Program-made: the position numbers and the translations under genes
Shown: positions 8,701-14,338 of the stretch, piece after piece
Position numbering within the stretch: the stretch's first letter is position 1
Layout: each line of letters opens with the position of its first letter
Notes under the pieces: model-generated
What the model was told of the DNA's origin: nothing
Database searches by the model: none
Seen by the model: the letters and a program-made list of their open reading frames with translations, nothing else
Origin: Candidatus Poseidoniaceae archaeon
GTDB taxonomy: Archaea > Thermoplasmatota > Poseidoniia > Poseidoniales > Poseidoniaceae
Reading direction: 5' to 3'
DNA: 14,433 nucleotides
NCBI GenBank assembly: GCA_029250345.1
Contig: JAQXFL010000175.1
Coordinates: 1-14,433, forward strand

Positions 8701-9460
8701 CATCGTCTGTACATGTGCCTGAAAGGCCACCTGTTTCGGTTTCTCCCCAGTCACCGACTTCCATATTCTGGTATCGATTCTGCTGAGAGGAACCAAGATT
8801 GGTGAGTGTACCTTGTGTGTTGCTCGTGATTGGTCCGCGGTAGGTGACCACGCGCTGTGTGGACAAATCTGCAAGAATATCAAGAACGAAAACATCGTCA
8901 TTGCCGTCTTGGTCTGCGTCTCCCACTGTCAAGTCCCAAGCGTAGAAGTGAGTGAACCGAGCGCCAATGCTCCATGATTTTTCGTTGCAGCCACCGTTTT
9001 CAATGATGGTCATGTTTCCCGGTTCACCTGCTGGTGCACCGTTGTCATCGGTCTTGAACGGATTGTTGCGCTGATAAATGACGATGTCTGTTGCAGTATC
9101 GCCAGTGAACTCACCGACTTCGATGAATTGAACATTGGAAAACTCGTCCCATTCAGCGTTACGGCTGGTGTTCTTTGATACCCAGATATCCTGTCGCTCG
9201 CTAAAGTCGCCGTTACCATCGTTCCAGAGGATACTGATGGTGTGGGTTCCGTCGGTCGCCATTGCCAAATCATTGTGGCCGTCGCAGTTGAAGTCGCCAA
9301 TGGCCACGTCGTGAGGGTCACGGTTTGTCGTGTATGAACGAGCCATGGATGCACTCGCTGTTGAAGCGATGGCAGCGGTGGTCGAAAGTAACATCAGCAT
9401 GACAAGGAACATGCTTAGGGCGCGGCTCTTGAGGTGGTGGTTCTTGGGAATCATCAACAT
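2792..9460 (-). CDS. Giant secreted, membrane-anchored multidomain surface protein (beta-propeller, MAM-like, GATase-like, PKD, TM)
   Basis: 2222 residues from ATG 9460. The frame is open 44 codons further, but the signal peptide (1-38: basic KNHHLKSR, hydrophobic core, ASTASA) fixes this start, with GAGGTTGGGGAAGG just upstream. Domains are approximate. Seven FG-GAP/VCBS blades (45-485, cores near 52, 113, 177, 233, 319, 370, 439), several with DxDxDG-type calcium loops, form an integrin-like propeller. CARDB-like beta domains lie at 493-560, 815-930 and 1192-1380. Two MAM/immune-inhibitor-A-like modules are at 620-810 (DGFAVDNLTI) and 936-1190. A glutamine-amidotransferase-like fold is at 1381-1632. 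Ig-like (1645-1762), PKD-like (1765-1912) and another Ig-like domain (1915-2037) follow, then a TM helix (2095-2116). The cytoplasmic tail has two helical repeats. All 22 cysteines are extracytoplasmic. It is probably an adhesion or glycan/protein-binding envelope protein; no protease or hydrolase active site is visible. Confidence 0.9.
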   Translation of the reverse strand: MLMIPKNHHLKSRALSMFLVMLMLLSTTAAIASTASASMARSYTTNRDPHDVAIGDFNCDGHNDLAMATDGTHTISILWNDGNGDFSERQDIWVSKNTSRNAEWDEFSNVQFIEVGEFTGDTATDIVIYQRNNPFKTDDNGAPAGEPGNMTIIENGGCNEKSWSIGARFTHFYAWDLTVGDADQDGNDDVFVLDILADLSTQRVVTYRGPITSNTQGTLTNLGSSQQNRYQNMEVGDWGETETGGLSGTCTDDDLWLQRAEGVDYSTGQVTNPGNDDNMTIIEFSCLTNTYPATYTFSATSPPPNSHVVNMNTGTSQNFDIGDMDGDNVIDSIVMMDSNLENVTYVTSSAVGTWSTPSLAYFGPYISWSVAIADLNGDQEPDFINPTIAYQQNTSDSAGGSTSSFYLNFPTTVQVTLSNGNGGHLSPLSYAAGRRPNVVDVGQLAGSSGSADDLVIGHANWRFSGWRDNFGWDGQYDTVSVIEMDSKDLSVSSIEISPVDKFFGIVGEGTRDINVTVTNTGMDVLNGQQATLDVELKVVDAQNSSNTTVYEMDWDAPENKASCSGCTWSYEEYIDQATMWHEETNNSVGGTSGNNDPNVSANYNNPTDFMWAGYYDTNSSGDTWSGYGRNWDDAMVLEDVDLTGSDRAFMSLELFRHLGHGVLGSLDQSGNYLAGDVWDDIAMIEIGSVETGWSTISCPQSAQLAGACASGESMWGGFDMDRMYKQAIGGAPEGIYYYGVYSFGTYYGWNNFTEEGDGAFDLSPWAGETVDIRFRLRTGFEGSISDDNESLWTGRDGFAVDNLTIWKQTTAFEPNPQVQQANVPLNNLGPGQEFTTSISADLLNDTTYRISAVLSGNSWDEQSQNDEIVGYITPFNLYDPMVESLDYFNPGGLYAEGIFDIEVATNNYGNTAVDYDVKATVYSATPSDIYCGTPSALCEETFEGGADGYRYEESQNPQGAVYNEDTCQEKIFNNHAYWFGHPCDTGSNGYGDAWANETLTIPNVDLTSMSGDFVSLNFEYYADTFYGIDSDGTSIVDVNDYAAMTLDILRDGATYSSVVMGQWNDYNEDGTCQVDENGDNIVNESEPIDFAEISYIGDDATTDGSGSNYNVFFNTNDLVTTTSIDLTHLYALNTSSADTSDWAFECTSLAGSTVDINFEFQSDDDGRNGINDGFKGVAFNNISLQEFTFVEDNAYTISKTNIDADMMSSDLIASHEFFAGVYKIDVETIFDNTTVGKSWFNDNELSVSNNRETVIFNVESVDITLGKPNTLNCLNDQTLECVMPIDSALTHDWTVKATNGVLAGDYVFNMNVFDMTAGSQAHTTTAGPAQSLDSHQLIDVSFTPWNGWQDGHEYNISFNAELANGNPSGNVRYFHATFADSVDVAILSDTSPRTSAIKEDLNILGMTYTQFDINDWDTYFLSGWFTHYDKIVLPWQSDIAAKDIENGGRGYYQKLGSTANKNTLEGFMYAGGTVQAHLGPQGSQVYGLDQGLTGRLPFGLNIQSKDLGESPITYAETNFADPYHPLMENVNLAAFQGFDASSTVATAVLDTNSQSANNVPERCGGYSETKKDGTFQRIIRQDGTQAQQKDTILGVCSYQAGGLIVSTIDVATHSERADSATLPLLGNMLSYQVTPYPSGFGVLGDGLDLQINGIIPDNDPSTGGYKDHYIKSNAELTFSFVSDTTESLNTDWIIDGPTSWTGATMASGTSHTTDNNPLMMFCKTDLASATGCTQGEQWDITLILHDAQGHSRVITVTVETNDVYADAFRPTADAEIDMRDDYAEQIEFLGTNTIQSKEWDVHQIRLNENNGEVTVYFDAGNSSDEDALDGNGIERYEWKVLFDAPYGDDDFDIEGHEFVQTAASEGLFAYTFRNLTTDTAGASNTEIRIELVVFDGADKFSEKHRMYFVVVPNDFGDDEPDVDINFDLNNSRVTTPTITVSGTVLSGAESQNDVYVEIAFMEDSFSKSAFDKFNMKNVTWAKTEGGLGDGDSFSLSLSLEELYTNKSLSQRVFIRIYEGQAPNERHVIVKWQEFQLAACQGLEAPAEADAAGGEFVFIDGECEWSGAWTFVDGNWSEPQSNSGEDSSESALGGLGLPIMIGAILLLVIVGTMFFLGRNGEDDVKNFAMTDSGFGGVVDQTEQYVQQLIAQGYPEETARAYAQQYSTQAAAAAPAAAAPAAAPAMDQAVYEQYYQQFTAQGYDAQTAAAYAQQYAMQYAQSQQ
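2822..3040 (-). repeat. Duplicated ~24-residue helical motif in the cytoplasmic tail of the giant protein
   Basis: Tail residues 2141-2164 (3040-2969) and 2190-2213 (2893-2822) align without gaps: EQYVQQLIAQGY... and EQYYQQFTAQGY..., each ending A-x-AYAQQY. An Ala/Pro-rich linker of about 20 residues (AAAAAPAAAAPAA) separates them. The shared pattern is EQY-x-QQ-h-x-AQGY-x5-A-x-AYAQQY. The QGY turn between two short helices recalls the MGF/Y loop of UBA-type domains, but the unit is too short to assign. Confidence 0.75.
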
Positions 9461-9488
9461 CACTAGCCTTCCCCAACCTCTGTTGCAC

Positions 9489-9495
9489 TTTAATT
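9489..9495 (-). promoter_or_regulatory. Candidate TATA-like element upstream of the giant gene
   Basis: On the minus strand AATTAAA (9495-9489), preceded by a purine-rich AAAGG that could act as a BRE, ends 28 bases before ATG 9460. In archaea transcription starts about 25 bases downstream of the TATA box, which would leave a very short leader and exclude the GAGGTTGGGG stretch. The alternative is a T-rich box further up (near 9530). I rate this only as a candidate. Confidence 0.2.
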
Positions 9496-9560
9496 CCTTT
9501 GCTTTCAAGTTCTCAATTGAAAACACCAAAAAGACTTGCAGTGGCCCGAATAGGGGTTTA

Positions 9561-9582
9561 GAAATCCGAACGAATGGATTTC
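9561..9582 (-). promoter_or_regulatory. 7-bp perfect inverted repeat between the orphan gene and the giant gene
   Basis: GAAATCC and GGATTTC flank an 8-base spacer (9568-9575). On the minus strand the repeat lies 30 bases after the stop of the 229-residue gene and about 100 bases before the giant gene start, inside the longest gap (151 bases) of the minus-strand gene row. It may be a 3' hairpin of the upstream transcript or an operator for the giant gene. The sequence alone does not decide. Confidence 0.35.
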
Positions 9583-9611
9583 GGGAAAGCACTCAAAAAT
9601 TTCAGGCGTAT

Positions 9612-10301
9612 TCAACTAAATTTCCCGGACAGCCAGCGAGGTGAAGGCCCCCAACCAGTAGCATCTCCACCGTGAACTTTGACAAGTTTACCTGCGGTGA
9701 AAAGTGACTCCAACCAAACTTCGAGTTTCGTACCCTCGCGATTCCCGAGTCTTTTGCTCGCTATTTCCTCAATATCCTCCGTCTTAAGTGCAGTGATTCC
9801 ATAATCCCGTACAACGAGACTGAGCAGTTCTCGGAGCCACGCTTCTGCCATTGGGTCGACGCTCATTGCGCCTTGAACAGGACGTGGAGGTTCCATTTCT
9901 TCCAATGCTTCCATCAATTCGATTGGATCAGGGCGTACAGGCGCTTCAAGGCCAAGAAGGTCAAGTTCTTGTTCAAGATTAAGTTGGCCGATGGGCCGGC
10001 GGACAACAGGGATTCTCGACGGGTCAGGTGTAGGACCCATGTCCTTGGGTTTCTGAGGCATAGAGGACGATTCACCGTCCTCAAAATCTTCATCATCGTA
10101 ACTTGATACATCAACACCTGAGGTGTTCGAAGGACGCATTTCAGTTGCAATTGGCATGGTCCATCCCACGCCTTCAAGACCCAAGTCGGAAACGTGTTTC
10201 TTCACCCAAGAAGCTTCGCCTTCTAAGACGACATGGACATCATGTTCATCCGCACGGAAACGATAACGAACTTGACCTCTTAATTCAGCCATCATTCTCA
10301 T
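9612..10301 (-). CDS. Conserved-looking hypothetical protein, three-part cytoplasmic protein
   Basis: 229 residues; not recognised. ATG 10301 is the longest start, but ATG 10292 (beginning MAELRGQ) is about as likely. There is no signal peptide, membrane segment or cysteine, so it is probably cytoplasmic. It has three parts. A compact N-terminal alpha/beta segment (about 5-48) contains RGQVRYRFRA, HVVLEGE and WVKKHV. An acidic, proline-rich linker (about 55-145) is probably disordered and includes a short Leu/Glu helix, NLEQELDLLGLE. A C-terminal helical domain (about 148-229) with AEAWLRELLSLVV, TEDIEEIASKRLG, KLEVWLESLFTAGKLVKV and a final GWGPSPRWL looks winged-helix-like. It starts 38 bases after the aconitase stop on the same strand, so co-transcription is likely. 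A link to either aconitase or the giant protein is only inferred from position. Confidence 0.8.
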   Translation of the reverse strand: MRMMAELRGQVRYRFRADEHDVHVVLEGEASWVKKHVSDLGLEGVGWTMPIATEMRPSNTSGVDVSSYDDEDFEDGESSSMPQKPKDMGPTPDPSRIPVVRRPIGQLNLEQELDLLGLEAPVRPDPIELMEALEEMEPPRPVQGAMSVDPMAEAWLRELLSLVVRDYGITALKTEDIEEIASKRLGNREGTKLEVWLESLFTAGKLVKVHGGDATGWGPSPRWLSGKFS

Positions 10302-10339
10302 TCCAGTGCGTCAAAGGTATTCAAGTTGATGTATCGGGC

Positions 10340-13009
10340 TCAATCTTGTTTTGCTAATTGTCTCAAAACAGTGTGCAGAATTCCGCCGTTGCGATAATAT
10401 TCAACCTCAACAGGCGTATCCAATCGGACTTGTGCCTCAAAAGTGGAAACGGTTCCGTTCGGATGAGAGGCAGTAACGGTCAACATTTGCAGAGGCTCGA
10501 CCTCATCCGTCACCGGTATCGAAAACGATTCAGTTCCATCTAGGCCGAGTGAATCGTGAGATTCCCCTTCAACAAAAGTCATTGGCAAGACACCCATTCC
10601 GACAAGATTGGAACGGTGAATTCGTTCAAACGAAGTTGCGATAACTGCTCCGACACCAAGCAAGTATGTTCCTTTAGCAGCCCAGTCACGGGACGAACCC
10701 GTACCGTACTGGCTACCAGCGAGAACAATCTTTGGTCCGTCGTACGAATGGGCAGCATCGTATACCGATGTGATTTCTCCGGTCGTGAAATCCGAGGCAA
10801 AGCCACCTTCTGTTCCTGGAGCCATTTGGTTGCGAATTCGAACATTCGCAAACGTTCCACGCATCATGATTTCATGATTACCTCGGCGGCTACCAAACGA
10901 GTTGAAATCTGCTTTAGCAATTCCACGCTCGACCAACCACTTACCGGCTGGCCCGTCTTCAGGGAACGAACCTGCTGGAGAAATGTGGTCAGTCGTGATG
11001 GAGTCGCCAAGTTTCAACAACACCCGAGCATTGTCGATGCTCGAAATAGGCTGAGGTTCTGCGGAAAGACCCGAGAAGAAGGTAGGTAAACGAATGTAGG
11101 TCGAATCTGCTTGCCACGGGTACAGAGGACTTGGTTCAGATGGAATACTGTCCCAACGTGGCTCATTCATGGCATCAGCATATCGTTGACGGAACATTTC
11201 CGGCGTAATCACATTCAGTGCTTCTTGCAATTGTTCATCGCTTGGCCATAGATCTTGGAGCATGACTGGAGAACCATCGTGTGAATACCCAAGAGGTTCT
11301 GTTGACAAATCGACTTCAAGTGAGCCTGCAAGAGCATATGCAACGACCAAGGGAGGGCTTGCCAAATACGACGCCTTGACCTTACCGTGAACCCGACCTT
11401 CGAAGTTTCTGTTACCGGATATGACAGAGCCAACGATGAGGTTAGCTTCATCGATAGCCGAATCAATGGATTCTGGTAGTGGCCCTGAGTTACCGATGCA
11501 TGTCGTGCATCCGTATCCGACAACATTGAAGCCGAGAGCGTTCAAATCCTCTTGGAGCCCTGATGCTTCGTAGTATTCGGTAACAACACGGCTACCCGGA
11601 GCGAGGGAGGTTTTGACCCATGGTTTGACTTCAAGACCGTGTGCACGAGCATTTCGAGCAAGCAAGCCAGCAGCAAGCATGACTCCCGGATTCGAGGTAT
11701 TGGTACAAGAGGTGATGGCAGCGATGACAACATCACCGTGATTCAAGTCATAGGTTTGACCGTCTTTGGTAACAATGGCACCGTTCGAGAGTTGGTCTTT
11801 CGAAAGGCCGTGTCCGTGATGGCCAAGTTCTGCGGTGAGGGATTCAAGGAAATGAGATTTCATTCCAGAAAGGTCCACACGGTCTTGCGGACGCTTTGGA
11901 CCTGCCAATGCAGGTTGAACAGTTGAGAGGTCAAGTTCTAATGTTGCAGTGTATGATTTCTCTGCATCACCGGTCGAATACCAAAGCCCCTGAGCTCGTG
12001 CATAGGCTTCAACACCTGCAATCGCATCGTCTTCGCGGCCGCTCAAGCGCAGATATTCCAGCGTTCGCTCGTCAACAGGGAAGAAACCGCACGTTGCGCC
12101 GTATTCAGGAGCCATGTTTGCGATTGTCGCCCGGTCTGCGAGTGTTAATTCAACCATACCTGGGCCGAAAAATTCGACAAACTTCCCGACTACACCGTGC
12201 TCTCGAAGCATCTCAACGATTCTCAGTGTCATGTCTGTTGCCGTGACGCCAGGATTGAGTGTGCCGTTGAGGCGCATGCCTACCACGTCAGGAGCCAGCA
12301 TGTAGATGGGTTGACCCAACATTACTGCTTCCGCTTCAATACCACCAACGCCCCAACCAAGGACACCGAGTCCGTTGATCATGGTTGTGTGGGAGTCGGT
12401 ACCAACCAAGGTATCTGCCAGCCAAACGCCGTTCTCTTGTCGAGCGACACTCGCTAGATATTCGAGATTGACTTGATGTACGATACCTCGAGATGGCGGC
12501 ACTGCTTGGAAATTATCGAGAGATTGCTGGCCCCATTTCAAGAAAGTATAGCGTTCCATGTTGCGATGGTACTCAATGTCAAGATTCAATTGTAGAGCGT
12601 CGCTGTGACCTCCGTCAACATCGACCTGCACCGAATGATCAATGACCAAATCTACTGGTACTTGGGGGTTGACTTTTTCCGGGTCACCGCCCATCTCAAC
12701 CATTGCGTCTCGTAAAGCAGCAAGGTCTACGACAGCAGGGACACCTGTGAAGTCCTGTAGTATAACTCGCGAAGGTCGGAACGGAATCTCTCCTCGTTCG
12801 CCGTTTGGAGTCCAACCCGCAATATTGCGAATGTCTTCATCGCGAACCAAGAATCCATCGTTTCCTCGGAGGGCACCCTCGAGAAGGATACGAATTGAGT
12901 AGGGCAGTGAAGAGGTGTCAATGCCGTTTTCATCGAGGCCATCGAGCGCAAAATATTCTCCACCAACGGAGAGGCTTCGTCGCGCATTGTACGGGTCAAG
13001 AGTCGTCAT
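10340..13009 (-). CDS. acnA: Aconitate hydratase (AcnA/IRP1-type aconitase)
   Basis: 889 residues, the normal length for the AcnA/IRP1 class; ATG 13009. It isomerises citrate to isocitrate via cis-aconitate in the TCA cycle, using a [4Fe-4S] cluster, in the cytoplasm. The three cluster cysteines are visible: Cys435 in AITSCTNTSNPG, and Cys501 and Cys504 in GYGCTTCIGNSGP. Other family blocks are DSHTTMINGLGVLGWGVGG (205-223), ADRATIANMAPEYGATCGFF (291-310), SGNRNFEGRVHGKVKASYLA (531-550), GDSITTDHISPAG (668-680), NSFGSRRGNHEIMMRGTFAN (703-722) and the active-site serine loop GSQYGTGSSRDWAAKG (765-780). The swivel domain at the C-terminus is complete. The gene lies 73 bases after the cyclophilin, with a hairpin between them, and 38 before the orphan gene. 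The 2-oxoacid:ferredoxin oxidoreductase start 1.3 kb to the right makes a TCA-cycle neighbourhood. Confidence 0.97.
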   Translation of the reverse strand: MTTLDPYNARRSLSVGGEYFALDGLDENGIDTSSLPYSIRILLEGALRGNDGFLVRDEDIRNIAGWTPNGERGEIPFRPSRVILQDFTGVPAVVDLAALRDAMVEMGGDPEKVNPQVPVDLVIDHSVQVDVDGGHSDALQLNLDIEYHRNMERYTFLKWGQQSLDNFQAVPPSRGIVHQVNLEYLASVARQENGVWLADTLVGTDSHTTMINGLGVLGWGVGGIEAEAVMLGQPIYMLAPDVVGMRLNGTLNPGVTATDMTLRIVEMLREHGVVGKFVEFFGPGMVELTLADRATIANMAPEYGATCGFFPVDERTLEYLRLSGREDDAIAGVEAYARAQGLWYSTGDAEKSYTATLELDLSTVQPALAGPKRPQDRVDLSGMKSHFLESLTAELGHHGHGLSKDQLSNGAIVTKDGQTYDLNHGDVVIAAITSCTNTSNPGVMLAAGLLARNARAHGLEVKPWVKTSLAPGSRVVTEYYEASGLQEDLNALGFNVVGYGCTTCIGNSGPLPESIDSAIDEANLIVGSVISGNRNFEGRVHGKVKASYLASPPLVVAYALAGSLEVDLSTEPLGYSHDGSPVMLQDLWPSDEQLQEALNVITPEMFRQRYADAMNEPRWDSIPSEPSPLYPWQADSTYIRLPTFFSGLSAEPQPISSIDNARVLLKLGDSITTDHISPAGSFPEDGPAGKWLVERGIAKADFNSFGSRRGNHEIMMRGTFANVRIRNQMAPGTEGGFASDFTTGEITSVYDAAHSYDGPKIVLAGSQYGTGSSRDWAAKGTYLLGVGAVIATSFERIHRSNLVGMGVLPMTFVEGESHDSLGLDGTESFSIPVTDEVEPLQMLTVTASHPNGTVSTFEAQVRLDTPVEVEYYRNGGILHTVLRQLAKQD

Positions 13010-13042
13010 AATTCAACCCAAAAGGCCGATGTCTATGAAGAA

Positions 13043-13058
13043 AACCCCTCGCGAGGTT
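13043..13058 (-). terminator. GNRA-loop hairpin plus T-run between the cyclophilin and aconitase genes
   Basis: Read on the minus strand, AACCTC-GCGA-GGGGTT forms a 6-bp stem (one G-U pair) closed by a GCGA (GNRA) tetraloop, and the T-rich stretch TTTTCTTC runs on from its 3' arm (plus 13044-13037). It sits 24 bases after the cyclophilin stop and 33 before the aconitase start. The core also reads as a perfect 10-bp DNA palindrome, CCTCGCGAGG (13047-13056). It may be a terminator or attenuator of the cyclophilin transcript, or an operator or leader structure for aconitase. Confidence 0.45.
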
Positions 13059-13082
13059 CACCGGCTGCCACGGGTATTCGAA

Positions 13083-14162
13083 TTACCAAAACTGGTGCCA
13101 TGGTGAACTTTCGCCGCTAAACGAGGCACTGTTGAGTGATACTGTGTAGGTTGGAGTGCTGCCCTGACCTCCGCCGGTCTCGACTGCATCGATTTTGTCG
13201 ATGACATCTTGGCCTTCAATGACCTTTCCAAAGACGGTGTGAACTCCATCGAGGTGCGAAGGCGTAGAGCCTGGAGATACGATGAAGAATTGTGATCCGC
13301 CCGTGTGTGGCGCACTGGTTTTGGCCATCGAAAGTGCGTACGGTTCGTGGACGTAGCCGTTGTCTGCTTCATCGGGCAAGGTCCATTCAGAAATACCGCA
13401 ATCCGATGAGGACGCAGAGGCTTGTCCGTTGCAGTATCCAGACCAGACAACTGCGTGGCCGCCGGTTCCATCAGAATTGGTGAAGTCGCCCCCCTGAAGC
13501 ATGAAATCAGCGATAATTCGGTGGTAAATGGTATCGTCGTAGTGACCATCACTCACGAGTTGCTTGAAGTTGTCAACGTGGTATGGAGCCGCATCAGGGT
13601 ACAGTTCAATGGTGACTTCTCCGGTCTCTTGAACACCGTTTGGATTGGTCCATGACATCTCAAAAATAACCTGATCCCCAGCAGCAGAGGGGTTCGCAAG
13701 GAATCCTGCGCCAGCGAGAACAAGGAGGAGGCCTGCGCCGAATGCAAGGACTCCAGCGAACGTTGGCGTACCATCGTTCAACAACCGAGGCATTGTGCTC
13801 TGACTGATTCCCTTTTCCTGCATTTCGTTCAACAAATCGTTGTAAGCTGAGTTGGATTTCTTGTCTTTCGGATTCATCTTAACAGAATCACGGAGAAGCG
13901 AAGCGGCTTTTCGGTATTCTGATTTTGAATTCTCACGTTGAGCGATTTGGCGGGTCGCTTCACCCGCAAGGCGAAGTGTTGTCGGATGAGTTCCGTTTGC
14001 GTCAACTTCACGAAGTGCCAACAGAGCACCTTCCGCCTTACCTTGCGTGATGGATTTTTCTGCTTTGGTCCAAGCCTTCTTTCGAGCCTGTTCAGAATCG
14101 AAAGGACTGTTCTTGTCCACGATGTCTGTTTTCGATGCAGCCTTGTTCGCCTTGTCCGCCAT
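13083..14162 (-). CDS. Membrane-anchored cyclophilin-type peptidyl-prolyl cis-trans isomerase with cytoplasmic TPR-like region
   Basis: 359 residues from ATG 14162. The frame runs 42 codons further to 14288, but that extension lies in the divergent promoter region and has no domain character. Residues 1-130 are charged and helical with a TPR-like stretch (about 25-115), followed by one TM helix (about 133-155). The cyclophilin domain (163-348) therefore probably faces outside. Key residues are present: YHRIIADFMLQGGDF (Arg215 and Phe220, Met221, Gln223, matching CypA Arg55, Phe60, Met61, Gln63), GGSQFFIV (Gln291, Phe293) and HLDGVHTVFGKV. The position of CypA Trp121 is His303, as in cyclosporin-insensitive members. 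An insertion at 240-260 holds the protein's only two cysteines (244, 255), which could form a disulphide outside the cell. It likely helps fold exported proteins. It is first in the minus-strand gene row. Confidence 0.93.
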   Translation of the reverse strand: MADKANKAASKTDIVDKNSPFDSEQARKKAWTKAEKSITQGKAEGALLALREVDANGTHPTTLRLAGEATRQIAQRENSKSEYRKAASLLRDSVKMNPKDKKSNSAYNDLLNEMQEKGISQSTMPRLLNDGTPTFAGVLAFGAGLLLVLAGAGFLANPSAAGDQVIFEMSWTNPNGVQETGEVTIELYPDAAPYHVDNFKQLVSDGHYDDTIYHRIIADFMLQGGDFTNSDGTGGHAVVWSGYCNGQASASSSDCGISEWTLPDEADNGYVHEPYALSMAKTSAPHTGGSQFFIVSPGSTPSHLDGVHTVFGKVIEGQDVIDKIDAVETGGGQGSTPTYTVSLNSASFSGESSPWHQFW

Positions 14163-14197
14163 GAAGTCGCCAGACCGGCAAAGGTTTTGAGCGTCGC

Positions 14198-14205
14198 GTA
14201 AAAAA
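14198..14205 (-). promoter_or_regulatory. Candidate TATA-like box for the cyclophilin gene
   Basis: On the minus strand TTTTTTAC, preceded by the purine-rich GAAACC that could be a BRE, lies about 40 bases before ATG 14162. An initiation site about 25 bases downstream would give a leader of roughly 15 bases. This spacing also argues for the 14162 start over the 14288 start. The gap between the divergent genes (14163-14338) is 176 bases and holds no other clear signal. Confidence 0.3.
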
Positions 14206-14338
14206 TTGGTTTCAAGGAAAAGCCTTTTTGCGGTTTTGGCGGAGACGCGCATCAACATGTTCAAAGAGTGTATGCTGAACCCAACCATAAGAGAGGCCAG
14301 TGAGTCATCACCGAACTACTCTCAGGGGAAAACACACA

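Noticed and set aside
9461..9592. 44-codon N-terminal extension of the giant gene.
   Set aside because: A typical signal peptide starts at ATG 9460, with a purine-rich stretch just before it. The extension would bury the signal and has no domain character.
13058..13552. 164-residue minus-strand ORF overlapping the cyclophilin domain.
   Set aside because: It is a shifted frame of the cyclophilin gene, whose own frame carries all catalytic motifs.
14163..14288. 42-codon N-terminal extension of the cyclophilin gene.
   Set aside because: It overlaps the divergent intergenic region, including a TATA-like stretch. The segment has no family similarity, and the MADK start at 14162 is natural.
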